This document shows positions 1 through 10,045 of a stretch of DNA of 29,955 nucleotides, one piece after another (position 1 is the stretch's first letter; the number at the start of each line of letters is the position of its first letter). This DNA is from Gnetum montanum (lineage: Eukaryota > Streptophyta > Gnetopsida > Gnetales > Gnetaceae): the NCBI GenBank assembly GCA_015680685.1, contig MNCI01006676.1, positions 322,674 through 352,628 on the forward strand, written 5' to 3'. The notes under the pieces were generated by a model that saw nothing but the letters and a program-made list of their open reading frames with translations, was not told where the DNA came from and did not search any database. The position numbers and the translations under genes were made by a program.

Positions 1-1257
1 AATCACAAACCCTTGGATGATGCCATGGCCTGCTACTACACATTGTTACATCGTTGCCCGGGCCATGGTTACGCACAGCAGGATCAACTTTGCCACATTG
101 TAGATGGGCTAAGGCATGAGACTAGAAGAACCCTTAGGACTTATGCCCAAGGACGACTATCAGAACTTAGAGCCCATGAAGTTCATCACTTGTTGGAACA
201 AGTAGCAAAAGAAAAAGGTGAGCTACAAAAAAGAGAGAGTGCGGAAGAATATAACCGTGATCCCTCCCTTCGAAAGAAGGGAGTGAAATTTTTTGATGAA
301 GAGGATGAGTCACCACCCGAAGAGTTGGTGAATAGAAAAACCTTGTCGATTCAAAAACTAACAATAGAAGTATCGACTAAGATGGATCAATTGTGGGATT
401 CCTTAGACTCCAGACTTGAAACTATCTTGAAAATTGTAGAAGAGTCTAAAGAGGAACGAAGTAGTGACAAAGATAAGACAAAGTGGAAAAATTCAGGCCC
501 TGCACATAACAAAGGTAAAATTACTATCTCCGATGAAGTTGTGGATTTAGACATAGACGATGATGGTGGATGTGAGATCTGCCACTATGACCATCCTAAG
601 GGATGTTGTCCAATCATCTCACATCTACAGGAGTCTGGGGTGTATGCACTTAACCCAAGACTCAACCAACGGCAAACACCCCGAAGGTTACATTATCTTC
701 AAGGTAACCCAAGGCAGTTCCACCAACCACTAACGTACTATCCAAGTGGAACTCCACACAATCCATCAGACAACATCAGCAGTGGAAATACCCATAGGCA
801 TGGGGGATGCCACCGCCGAAACAACAATACCCTTACCGGCAACCTGATCCTTATGGCTATTATTTGTAGCAACCGGTTTCTCCAAGTGACTCTATGAGTC
901 ACACAACTCCCCAACGTCACTACCAAGTTCAAGAGTACTTTAGGAGGACTCCTTCTCCTCCAGGAGACATCCCACATATACACCATCCTCCAACTCCATC
1001 TGCACCTCTTCCACCTATAGTTCCCATAACACCTCCTGCTCCAACAATGTAAGGGGAATTCCCTACTCAACCATAGCAACGTAACGCTGCGAGAGTTGTA
1101 AATATTCAACCTGCTACTGGTTCTGACAATTGTAAAGAAAAGACCTTTCTTCAAAACCAAAAGCCTAGAAAAACTCTCGCAACAACAAGCAGTTGAGTCT
1201 AGGTACACACCTCCATCATCTAATACTTCGGAGCACCCTTCAGTCCAACAGAGCTTA
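1..1257 (+). pseudogene. Element A gag, C-terminal part, frameshifted
   Basis: An open frame runs to 897 and is closely similar, almost without gaps, to the - strand gag of element C at 15392-16184. It begins inside the capsid region, continues through an acidic and helical stretch (residues about 60-150 counted from position 13), and reaches a zinc-knuckle-like CEICHYDHPKGCC at residues 187-199. The spacing there is C-X2-C-X3-H-X3/4-C rather than the usual C-X2-C-X4-H-X4-C. A Pro/Gln/Tyr-rich linker follows. The frame shifts near 815, and the homologous linker can be followed in other frames, with stops, to the protease. Gag would form the particle and bind element RNA. The protein is broken and has no start in the window. 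Confidence 0.8.
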
Positions 1258-1872
1258 ATGCATACGGTTATGTTAACGCATATCATAACCGAATGGATCA
1301 AGGTAGGCCACCTTCCCAGGAAACTAACTGATCTTGGAAGCCCCTTAATCTATTTACAAATCACTAGGAATAAACCACATAAGGCTCTTCTTGACTTAGG
1401 TTCCGGAGTCAATGTAATATCACGAGAGATGTATCAAGCTTGGAACCTGCCCCAACTTAAGAAGAGCAACATCCAACTAGAGCTGGCAGACCAGTCCATC
1501 ACCATTCCCTTGGGATTGGTGGAGGACATTATTACCACTATGTGTGGTTGGTCCTACCCAGCTAACTTCTTGGTGATAGAAGTTAACAACAACAACAGGA
1601 ACTTCCCAATTATAATGGGAAGGTCATGGCTAAGTATAGTAGATGCGTACATAGGGATTCGTGATCTTTACTTGGAAATTTCTAAGATAAACATTTATGG
1701 AAAGATCGAGAAGAGGAAAGTTCCATGCATCACATACAGTGATTCATCGGGTGATAACATGGAGGAAATGCCTCCATGTAACAGGTGTGCCCTTGAAACT
1801 TTGAAACAAAGATGCCTATATGTAGCAACCACACAACAAGTAGTAGACAACCCGTGGTTGAAAGCTACTTGA
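1258..1872 (+). CDS. Element A retropepsin-like aspartic protease (partial)
   Basis: This 204-codon open frame has two retropepsin hallmarks. The active-site region is LLDLGSGVNVIS, with the catalytic Asp at residue 46 but Leu where Ser/Thr is usual. The second hallmark is IIMGRSWLS at residues 118-126. A hydrophobic stretch containing LADQSITIPLGLVEDI (residues 77-91) is typical of Athila/Tat-type proteases. The enzyme would cut the Gag polyprotein. The initiating Met is probably not a true start, because the domain normally continues from gag and the join is frameshifted. After the stop at 1870-1872 the homologous tail goes on in another frame to about 2091, ending in a Gly-rich segment also seen in element C. 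The D-L-G motif makes activity doubtful. Confidence 0.75.
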   Translation: MHTVMLTHIITEWIKVGHLPRKLTDLGSPLIYLQITRNKPHKALLDLGSGVNVISREMYQAWNLPQLKKSNIQLELADQSITIPLGLVEDIITTMCGWSYPANFLVIEVNNNNRNFPIIMGRSWLSIVDAYIGIRDLYLEISKINIYGKIEKRKVPCITYSDSSGDNMEEMPPCNRCALETLKQRCLYVATTQQVVDNPWLKAT

Positions 1873-2091
1873 AAGAGCAAACAAATATGCATGGAAAGAA
1901 CTGAGAGTACAACTCATGCCAACAACGAAGGCATAGACACATTAGAATATGAGTGTCGCCAACTTTCACCCCTTAATCTAAAAACATCAATTGGAAGAAG
2001 TTGGAAACTTCTAAGAAATTCAAACCGACGCTCATTATTTCAGATCTCTCCCTTTCCACTCAGTCTTGGGGGAGATGGCCACCTATGCTAA

Positions 2092-4085
2092 TCATATGGG
2101 GCCCTCAGGTCTTTTTAAGTTTTTGTTTTACACATTTTTGTTTTACAAGTTTTTGTTTTGCATGTTTTTTTACACGTTTTTGTCTTACACATTTTTGTTT
2201 TACAAATTTCTTTAACCTTTCTTGTTTCTATTTTACAATTTCTTCAACTTTTCTTGTTTTTGTTTTACAACTTTCTTTAACTCTTCTTGTTTTTTTTTAC
2301 AACATCGTTATACTTTTCCATTTTTTGTGTGCATGTGTTATCCACCCTGTAAGTTTGTCACCCAATAAGTGTTCTTCGTGATGGTATGAATTGTTTTCAT
2401 GTTGATTGCTAATGTTTCGTTTTTACCTTTAAGTCACGATGTTGATACTAAGGTATGTTTCTTTTGATATGGTAGGCAATGAGTTCACTTCATCCATCCA
2501 CCCACCAGTTTCTATGGTTTCTCTTGGCTTGGAAATGTACAGTCTTCTTCATAATAAGAACCTTAATGAATCGGTGACTGGGCACTTTTCAAACTAAGGA
2601 AGGACTCAAGGTTTGAAGAGGGTGTGACTCCAAGAGAACTTGATGCTTTTGTGTTGGCCATTCTCTTGGGTGCTTGGATGTTTTCTTCTTGGGTTTTCTT
2701 GTCAATCCAATGTTACCCAATTATCGAAAGCTGAGACAATAAAAATAACAAAGTCTTTGCATGGTGTGGTTCTCACGCATAAAAAAAAGCAAAAAAAAAA
2801 AAGCAAAGCAAAGTGAGAATTCAAAGCACACCCCTTAGACGAAATAATCAATTGGGCTACAAGCACTGGTTATGGAACTAAAAATGTTCCCTCTAACTAA
2901 GGCCCTTCTCACTTCCCATTCTCTCCTCTTTGTTTTGTCGGAATGGTGGTGACTATTGGAGAAGACATTCTTGTTACTTCAAGAGGATGGATTGGCCAAA
3001 TGCATTGATGTGAAGTCACTGGATGTGGTTGGTTTGAGGCCGGAGTTGGAATGAGATTTGCTAAGTCACATTAATCATGAAACACACAAGGGGCTGTACA
3101 CCACCTTGTTCTTGGGATTCCATTCCATTCTCTTCTCTCCATCCTTCTCTCCATTATTCACCTCATTGTCAGTTGTATCATTAGTGTATATTTTGGTTGA
3201 TAGATTGTTTTCTTTATGGTAAATTTTTGCGGTTAAGACTTTAACTCTTGTTCTAATTAACATTCCTAGAGCCTACAGACACTTTGAATGTGGGTTTGTC
3301 AAGGCATTAAGGGCATGAGCTTGCTTTGGGGATGACCCACTGACATTCCTCTTTGGTGCACCAGTTAAATTCTTTTCCCTAACATTTTTACAATTAATTT
3401 TATTTTGTTCATTTCCATCTTGACATCCATTTCATTGATGCTATAGTTGTCTCTTTTTCCTCATCTTTCTTGTTCCTCTTTCTTTCTCCATTCTAACGCT
3501 ACTGGAGGTTCGCGATTAGTCATGGGGGTACGGGGCTCGATTCTTTCGATTTTCTCCTAGCCCCGATTTTTTCAATTTTTTCCTAACCTCTACACCTTCG
3601 GTAGTCATCATTAATACATCTCTAGATCTGCAATCAGCCATACCACAACCTAGCCAATGGACCTACACCGAAGCAAGGTATTAATTACATGATGATTCAT
3701 TTACCCTTGCTAATATATGATTGTGTTGTGTGTGTAGATGACGATCATATAACAACGGATTGGATCTGGAGAAAACACTTGGAATGGAGCCGTGCTAGAA
3801 GTAGCTATGCAAGGAGCAAGATCGATGGCATGCTTATGGATGGACAACGAAAGGCGCAATCTTGGCGTTGTCAGCAACAACACTTCTTTCTCTCTTCTCT
3901 CTCAGCTGCCAACTAAGGCCTGATGTCAATGTAATAAGGTGTTCACCCTTGTTGTCATGAACACCAGTTTTGTCAAGTCTTGTAATGATGCTCTGTTCAC
4001 ATGCCATCCCATTAGTTCCATTCACCTCAATAATCCCATACCTTCCCAATATTTTGTAAGGAACTTGAGGACGATTTTTCATTTA
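2092..4085 (+). other. Element A 3' internal non-coding region
   Basis: About 2 kb between the end of the protease frame and the polypurine tract holds no convincing ORF. It can be aligned by eye with 12132-14132 of element C in reverse complement. Shared landmarks are the CCTCAGGTC/T-rich start, the AAAAAAGCAAAG tract near 2790, the GGGGCTGTACACCACCTTG block near 3090, the GGTGCACCAGTTAA block near 3355 and the TTCCCAATATTTTGTAAGGA block just before the PPT. This is the position where a polymerase might be expected. I see no RT or integrase motif in any frame. Confidence 0.75.
2110..2320 (+). repeat. T-rich degenerate tandem repeat
   Basis: Roughly a dozen imperfect copies of a 13-25 nt unit of the form TTTTTGTTTTACAA, drifting into TTTCTTTAACYTTTCTTG. 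The matching part of element C (about 13900-13985) is much shorter, so this array expanded in A or contracted in C. The 126-codon frame across it is a by-product of the repeat. Confidence 0.7.
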
Positions 4086-4097
4086 GTCATGGGGGTA
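4086..4097 (+). promoter_or_regulatory. Element A polypurine tract
   Basis: GTCATGGGGGTA lies directly before the LTR start TGATGAG. The same block precedes the LTR in element C (GTCATGGGGATA, reverse strand) and element E (AGTGGGGGTA, reverse strand). The purine core is only five or six bases long, short for a plus-strand primer, but its conservation at all three junctions supports the call. Confidence 0.7.
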
Positions 4098-4106
4098 TGA
4101 TGAGAT

Positions 4107-4204
4107 GCGATATCGCATGGGCCGCGATATCGGGTCCGCCGTGATATCTTATCCCATGTGATATCGTGTATGTGATATCACAGTGCATCGTCATATCTAT
4201 AAAT
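4107..4204 (+). promoter_or_regulatory. Element A U3 promoter: GATATC array plus TATA box
   Basis: Five exact GATATC palindromes occur within about 75 bp, several inside longer dyads such as GCGATATCGC. A TATA box, TATAAAT, follows at 4198-4204. The TATA box is conserved in the other LTR copies (TATAAATA in elements C and E), always just downstream of GATATC-type motifs. Transcription would start near 4230. The array is a candidate protein-binding site; that role is inferred. Confidence 0.7.
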
Positions 4205-4371
4205 GAGAGGCAGCTCTCCCTTGTTTCCTCATCCTAGGCTAGAAGTAGGGAAAATCTGGTAGATTGATCACTCCAGAGATAGAATATTTTCTATGTGCCC
4301 GCAGTAGGAGTCCTAAAGTGAACGGATCTTTATTCAAGCAACATTGTACCTAAACACAAGTTGTGTACGGA

Positions 4372-4377
4372 AATAAA
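4372..4377 (+). promoter_or_regulatory. Poly(A) signal candidate in element A LTR
   Basis: AATAAA in the context GGAAATAAAGAC lies about 170 bp after the TATA box. The same context is kept on the - strand in the LTRs of C and E, which suggests that R ends shortly after it. Confidence 0.5.
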
Positions 4378-4468
4378 GACAAACTTCCTGGATAAACCTT
4401 GCAGTGCATGGAATAGGATTTTATTTAATGTTTTTTATTGCTTTCTCTCTCACCCTTAAACTCCTAGA

Positions 4469-4642
4469 ACGCGAAATAAGTACGACTTGATTACGAGCAT
4501 TTAAGGATGTGTATGGATAATCAAGGAACGGATGCTCATCCCACTTAGGCTAGAAACGCAGAATGAGTACGACTTGATTACGAACATTTAAGGATGTGTA
4601 CAGATAATCAAGGAATCGGCTGCTCATCACACTTAGGCTAGA
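4469..4642 (+). repeat. 87-bp tandem duplication inside element A LTR
   Basis: Two adjacent units (4469-4555 and 4556-4642) share the core GTACGACTTGATTACGA and end in CACTTAGGCTAGA. They differ at roughly ten positions and one indel. The corresponding segment is single in the LTRs of elements C and E, so the duplication is specific to this copy or its sub-lineage. Confidence 0.85.
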
Positions 4643-5077
4643 TTAGCTTTCTCAACCCTTTCCTCCTAGTTAAGTGCCTCAGTACGACCACTTCAAGCAT
4701 GTGCGTTACGCGTGGTGATCCCAACAACGATTAGCGTTTGGTAGCCACGGTTGCATCGGTTCAAGGTCTGTACGGTAAGTGGATGCTGACGCTAGGTAAT
4801 TTAGACTTAGTTCATTAGTTAGAGTTAATAATTAGTTTCTCAACCCTTCACCTCAATAGCATAGGAGATAAAACATAAAAGACCATAAAAATCATATACC
4901 TCGGACTTACTTAACCATACACCGTGACAACTACAAGTAAGTCTGGGAGGACAATGAATGATTAACCCTAAGTGTTCCATGGGGCGTGTAGGCACTTAGT
5001 CTGTAGAGTTCAACTAGATCATGCGTGCTACGCTCGTATTCGTATGGTTGAGTGTAGGGGTACCTCGCCACTCATCA

Positions 5078-5831
5078 ACCATCATCATTTGGACTTGATC
5101 GGACACTAGAGTATCTTCTTTAACAAAAACCTTGACCCTTAAAAATCAAAGAAATTTTATTAATAAATAGCAGCAATACATCCCCATCAATGATACCTTG
5201 GTTCATGACTAAGATAACTAGACACAAAGTACATTATATCATAGTTTCAGAACACCAATAACAATACTGAGATAGAAAAGAAAGGCTCAATAGTTTTTGA
5301 GGTGCTAATACTAGTTTTCACCCTTCTAATCAATCTTGAAAAACTTTTCCTTTAGGGTAGGAAAGATCAAGCTTTGCCCTTTGTCAAAAGTACCTTTTTA
5401 GGTTTCTAATTCCACCAAAAGCCTTCCTATTATAAATAAATTAAAATTAAAAAAAATTGATAAGCATTGTAAATCACAAACAACCAAAGAACATAAATCT
5501 TCAAGAAGAAATTGATGAATAGCACAAGGAGCACCCTTCTATATACACATAAGGAAGAAAAGAGAGAATTAATATCCATAAGGTATTTCCTTTTCCTATC
5601 ATGAACCTAAAATAAAAAGTTCATATAATGATTTAACTTCAACTTGAAATTGAAGCTTTGCATTGTAGAATGTTTCTTATAAATCACATCACATATGTGC
5701 TTCCAAATGCAAAAAATAGTCATCAAGCCTAAGAAAATTCCAAAAAAGTATCAAAAGTGTTATTATTTATTATCTCTAAATAAATAGTACAAGTAGAAGA
5801 ATTTTAAAATTTTTGAAATTTAAGAAATTGG
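5078..5831. other. AT-rich gap between elements A and B
   Basis: About 750 bp with no ORF or recognised repeat. It contains A/T-rich runs (for example 5440-5460) and short tandem A/T tracts. It is presumably the older sequence into which A and B inserted. The five bases before B are ATTGG. Confidence 0.5.
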
Positions 5832-6750
5832 TGTAGGGATACCTCTTCCAATTCCCTTTTTTTCCCTTTAAGTTGTTTTTGCAGGTTTTCAGCTCTAGAA
5901 AGACATCTTAGAAGCCCACGAGGCATCTTGGTTGAGACTTGAGCCTAATAGGAGATGTCTTGGATTCAAAGAAGACATCTTATTTGAATTGCAGTCTTCT
6001 CTAGGAAGATGTCTTGCATATGAGGAGATGTCTCAAACATAGAGGAGAAGTCTCTAATATGGATAAGACATCTCCCAATCTTAGGAGACATCTCTTTTGA
6101 AAGCTAGATTCTTACCAGAGATGACCCAAGGAGGCCAAACATGACCTGTATGGTTGGGAAAACTTTTAGAATTGACCGTTCCAAGTTGGGAAATGGCTAG
6201 GAGAAGGTAGAAAAAGATAGAAAAAATGTAGGAACTCTAAGTTGAGCTTGTAGAAGGTTTTCTTAGGTTTTTGTCTTGTTTTCTTAATAAATATGTTGGT
6301 GTTTCATGCTTGTACCATGGAGAAAAGAAGGAGAGTTCATGAGATGTCTTGGCAAGGGCTCTTAAGTTGATGAGAGCTTGGCAAGAGAGTTAGAGAGCAC
6401 ATTGAGTGAGTGTTATAGCTCTAAGATCAATTGTGTTGTATGTTAGCTTATGTGTTCTGGTCTTACTTGTGAGTTGAGATCTTCGTTCCAATTGTGGAAG
6501 AGATTCTCTATCAGTTGTGTCTTGCATTGAGAACAATCATTGTGTACCTATAGAGCCTCATGCTTTGTAGCATTATTTGAGTGTTTTAAAAGGTTTTGGA
6601 TATTTTGTGGGTTTTGGGAACCCTATTGTAATCTTCTCTTTTAAATAATTGAAGACAACTAGTTTTCTTATTTTCTAGAAAATAAATTATTTTTTCATAA
6701 TATCTAGATTTGGTATTAGAAGGTGATTTTAATATTGGAGTAAACCTACA
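5832..6750 (+). repeat. Element B 5' LTR
   Basis: Begins TGTAGGGATACC and ends AAACCTACA, with perfect 6-bp inverted ends TGTAGG/CCTACA. The first 580 bp match 18549-19129. Positions 5900-6110 are packed with AGATGTCT and AGACATCT motifs in both orientations. The 3' end could instead be placed at 6756 (...CATCAACA), which would bring it closer to the primer site. Confidence 0.8.
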
Positions 6751-6760
6751 TCAACATTAT

Positions 6761-6771
6761 TGGTATGGGAG
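6761..6771 (+). promoter_or_regulatory. Element B primer binding site, tRNA-iMet-like
   Basis: TGGTATGGGAG matches 9 of 11 bases of the common plant site TGGTATCAGAG, complementary to initiator tRNA-Met. It lies 5-10 nt after the LTR depending on the boundary chosen. Pairing beyond position 11 is poor. Confidence 0.5.
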
Positions 6772-6821
6772 TTTTGTATTTATTGTTGCTTGGATTTGAT
6801 TAAGAACTTTGTCTAGTTTAG

Positions 6822-8035
6822 ATGACACCTAAGAAGAAATAGATTCAAGCCTTGAATAGAGACATAGAGAGCATGAAGTCTACCTTCTTGATGATGGTTG
6901 TTTGGTTGGATGAAATTAGTGTAAAGGTAAATAGAAGTGCTGGTCCTAACCATATCCAAACATGTAGAGGGGATGAACATGCACATTCAGATGAAGAAGT
7001 TTCATAACCAAGTAGAGATGGAGAAAATGATGAGGAAGGGTAATATAGTTATGGAAGTGTAGCCATCGATCAGCCTAGGATTCCAATGGGAGAAATTCCT
7101 ATTTCTTAGATGAGAATTCTTAGGACTTCAACAATGGTAACTACTTCTTCTCTGGGTAAGCTTGACAAGGAGGATGAAGCAAGGCTTGTTAGAGCTTTAA
7201 AAAATGCTACTAGACTTTTGTACAGTGTGTTGAAGATTTTCAATTATGTAGATGATACCAATGATTTTGCAAGTTGGCTAAAGATACTTGAAAAGTACTT
7301 CAAGTTGGAAGAGGTACCAAATAACTTGAGGATACCTATTACTAAATCTAGATTAGAAGGTATGACTTCTACTTAGTGGAAAAAAGAGTCCCAAGATTAT
7401 GAAAAACAAAATGGTCAACCCATCAGAGATTGGAATTTGATGAAATACATATTGAAAAGAAAATTTTAATAGTCTCATTAGAGGCAAGAGACTATCATGA
7501 AGTTGAAATTCCTAAGGCAAGGTGATAGGGAAGTCAAAGAATTGTACATTGAATTTTATGATTTATTCCATCAAGCTAAGGTAAACTGGGAGGAATATGA
7601 ACATGCTTCAATATTTTTAGGAGGTCTCAAAATGGTGTATCAGTAGGAGTTATATTTTTATGAGTCATAAACCCTTCATTAGGCTTATGATTTAGCTCTC
7701 AAGGCTAAAAATAAATTAAGCAAATTTGAAAATAAGAGTAAACAAACTTCCAAGGAAAAGGAGAAGAGATCTAAATTTGTGAAGCAATCCAAAACCAAAT
7801 ATGAAGACAAAGATAGTAGTCATGATAAGAAGAAAAAAAGAGGTGATGAGAAGGATAAAGCCAAGAAGGACCAAGGTAAGGAAGGCAAGGGTCAAGATAG
7901 CAGCTCATCCAAGATTCAATGCTTCAAGTGTGGAGAATGGAGACACGAGCAATGTGAATGTCCACTTTACAAGGCATCCAAGGAAAAAGATGTGCAAATC
8001 ATGGAGATGGAGAATACATCAAACTAAGCTCTTTA
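6822..8035 (+). pseudogene. Element B gag
   Basis: ATG at 6822 follows the primer site by about 50 nt. One frame holds the whole protein, broken by a TAG at codon 7 and by several more stops. The segment 7110-7376 and its continuation match the retrotransposon gag (capsid) domain, including NDFASWLKILEKYF. A Lys-rich linker follows (7779-7910) and then an intact zinc knuckle, CFKCGEWRHEQCEC, at 7920-7961 with perfect C-X2-C-X4-H-X4-C spacing. Gag would assemble the particle and bind element RNA. Many stops sit where CAA, CAG or TGG would be expected, consistent with C-to-T decay. Confidence 0.85.
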
Positions 8036-8439
8036 GAGAGGAAATCCTAATGCTCCAAAAATTTAAGAAGTTTCTAAATTCTTTTGCATTCATAGGGAAT
8101 ATGAATAGAGGAGGTCATCTTGATAGAAAACTATTGTTTCAAATTGGGGCTAGATGTTTGATTAGAGGGGAATGGATTCATGTTTTCATTAATTGGGGAG
8201 CTCAAGAAAATGTTATTTCTTCTAGGGTAGTTGCTAGATTAGGTTTGGCAACTAGTCCTCATCCTAGACCCTATAAAGTGCATTGGTTATCTAGAAAATT
8301 TTCCCAAGAGGTAAGGGAATATTGTACCTTGCAGTTTAAAATTGGAGGTTTTCATGATATTTTTAATTATGATGTGCTTCCAATAGATTATGTTGATGTA
8401 ATTCTTGGTAGATCTTGGAATTTTAACAATGGTGCTTAG
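8036..8439 (+). pseudogene. Element B protease, catalytic Asp lost
   Basis: An open frame in a different phase from gag carries a retropepsin-like domain. The active-site segment is VFINWGAQENVISS, with Asn (8191-8193) where the catalytic Asp is required. The C-terminal hallmark VILGRSWNF is present near the end. The length from active site to hallmark, about 70 residues, fits Ty3/gypsy proteases. With Asn at the active site the enzyme would be dead. Confidence 0.75.
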
Positions 8440-8660
8440 TTTGATGAAGCAAGAAATGTGTGTAATGTAGCTAGATCTTATGGAATCCATGAGTTGATTC
8501 TCATGATAGCTAAATAAGTGAGGCAATAAAGCTCACTAAATTCTTCCTTAATCCTTCTAAGAGAGAGGGAATACATTAAGGAACATGATGAAATGGATTT
8601 TGGTTTTGTTGTTATAATAACAGTTACTACTAACCATGATGATGTATAGGTTGAACTTCC
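8440..8660 (+). other. Element B protease-RT connection
   Basis: No conserved motif is recognised here. The frame is interrupted by stops. It lies where the variable linker between protease and RT is found. Confidence 0.4.
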
Positions 8661-9662
8661 TCTAGGTGTGCTAGGCTTGAAGGAGAAATTTCCCAAGTTG
8701 TTCAAAGGAGAACTAGATGGATTATCACCAATGAGGAATGTACAACATTAGATTGATTTTATTCTTGGTGCCACCATTCCAAATGAGAGGGCTTACTAGA
8801 TGGAACTAAATCATAAGGCTGAATTGCAAAGGCAAGTAGAGGAGTTACTTGTGTAAATGGCTTGATGAGGAAATTTATTTCACCTTGTGACGTCCTAGCA
8901 GTGCTAGTGCCAAATAAGGATAATGATAAATGGAGGATGTGCATTGATTCCAAGGTAGTGAATAGGATAATAGTAAGGTATAGGTTTTTTATTCTAAGGA
9001 TGCATGATATCCCTTATATCCTTACTAATGTTGAAATATTTAGCAAAATTGATTTGAAGAGTGGTTACCATTAAATTAGAATCAGGCACAATGATAAATA
9101 CAAGGTAACTTTCAAGACATTGGATGGGTTGTTTGAGTGGTTGGTGATATCATTTGGGCTCACAAATGCACTTGCTACATTAACGAGATTGATGCATGAT
9201 GTATTGAAGGACTTGATTGGTAAGTGTTGTATTATCTTTTTTGATGATATTTTGGTATATAGCTCTAATGAGGAAGAGCACTTGGATCACTTGAGGATGG
9301 TGTGTCTTAAATTCAAGGAGGCACAATTAGTGATCAATGGGAAGAAAAGTAATTTCTTCAAGCGGTAAATCACATATTTGGGACATGTGATTTCTAAAAA
9401 CCAAATTCCAATGGAAGCTACTAAGGTAAAGGCCATTAGGGATTGGCCAACTCTTAAGAATATTGGGGAGGTAAGAATATTCCTTAGTTTAGTAGGTTTT
9501 TATAGATGGTTCACTAAAAATCTTAGCGATATTTTGTGGTCTATGTTTGCTTTGTTGAAGAAAAATAAATATTTCAAGTGGGATAATGAAACCCAAGGGA
9601 ACTTTGACTTGTTGAAAGCAAAGATTATGAGTGAACCAATCCTTGCAATTCCAGATTTTTAG
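8661..9662 (+). pseudogene. Element B reverse transcriptase
   Basis: The RT domain can be followed from the pre-finger region (LKEKFPKLFKGEL, near 8680) through WRMCIDSKVVNR (about 8930-8965), SKIDLKSGYH (up to 9074, where the next codon is TAA), EWLVISFGLTNA (about 9135-9170) and the catalytic FDDILVYS at 9240-9263. The thumb/connection segment with YLGHVIS and FLSLVGFYRWF is at 9378-9530. From 8862 to 9662 one frame holds nearly everything, broken by TAA at 9072-9074 and TAA at 9366-9368. The catalytic FDD is kept. RT would copy element RNA to DNA. Confidence 0.9.
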
Positions 9663-10045
9663 AAGCTTTTTCACGTGGAGATGGATGCAAATGGATTTGC
9701 CATTGGTTGGGTACTTTCACAAGAAGGTAGGCCTAATACCTTGTTTTTAGAAACATTGAATGAGTTAAGGAAAAACATAGCATATATGAGAAGGATTTTT
9801 ATGCTATTCTTTAAGTAATCAAGCATTAGAGACATTACTTATTGTCCAAGGAGCTCACTTTGATGACAGATGACAAAGCACTACAATTTCTAAACTCTAA
9901 AAAGAAGTTAAGTGCAAAGCACATGAAGTGGGTTGCAAAGTTGCAAGAGTTTAATTTTATGTTGAAGCAAAAAAGTAGAAAACTCAATGAGGTGGTTGAT
10001 GCATTGTCTAGATCGCATGTGGTTAATTTCAGTGTAGCTCATGTT
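9663..10045 (+). pseudogene. Element B RNase H domain
   Basis: After a stop at the end of RT the same frame continues with FHVEMDANGFAIGWVLSQ, the first RNase H strand with its conserved Asp. The frame is then lost. From 9842 another frame gives LMTDDKALQFL, KKLSAKHMKWVAKLQEF and NEVVDALSRS, the usual end of the Ty3/gypsy RNase H region. At least one frameshift lies between about 9740 and 9840. Confidence 0.85.

Larger units (their letters stand above)
1..5077 (+). mobile_element. Element A: gag-protease LTR retrotransposon (3' part)
   Basis: The order read on the + strand is gag C-terminal half, retropepsin, about 2 kb of non-coding DNA, polypurine tract, and a 3' LTR with TG...CA ends. The 5' LTR, primer site and gag start lie outside the window. 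The same order and closely related proteins occur on the opposite strand at 11338-18389 (element C). No RT, RNase H or integrase follows the protease, and C lacks them too, so the absence looks ancestral rather than a private deletion. The protease resembles those of the Athila/Tat side of Ty3/gypsy. I infer a non-autonomous element of the TR-GAG kind, with a protease added. Confidence 0.85.
4098..5077 (+). repeat. Element A 3' LTR (980 bp)
   Basis: Starts TGATGAGATGCG and ends GCCACTCATCA, giving TG...CA and the 7-bp inverted ends TGATGAG/CTCATCA. It is the reverse complement of the LTR type at 11338, 17608 and 25964. It is about 200 bp longer than the LTRs of element C, because of an 87-bp tandem duplication and a longer GATATC array. 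U3 is very short: the TATA box lies about 100 bp from the LTR start. A conserved AATAAA lies at 4372-4377. The right flank is ACCAT; the matching left flank is outside the window. Confidence 0.9.

Noticed and set aside
2001-2381. 126-codon frame rich in Phe and Cys
   Set aside because: Produced by the T-rich tandem repeat; composition mirrors the repeat.
5072-5100. Target-site duplication of element A
   Set aside because: Only the right flank (ACCAT) is in the window; the left end is missing.
8287-8953. Series of - strand frames
   Set aside because: Antisense shadows of the element B protease and RT region.
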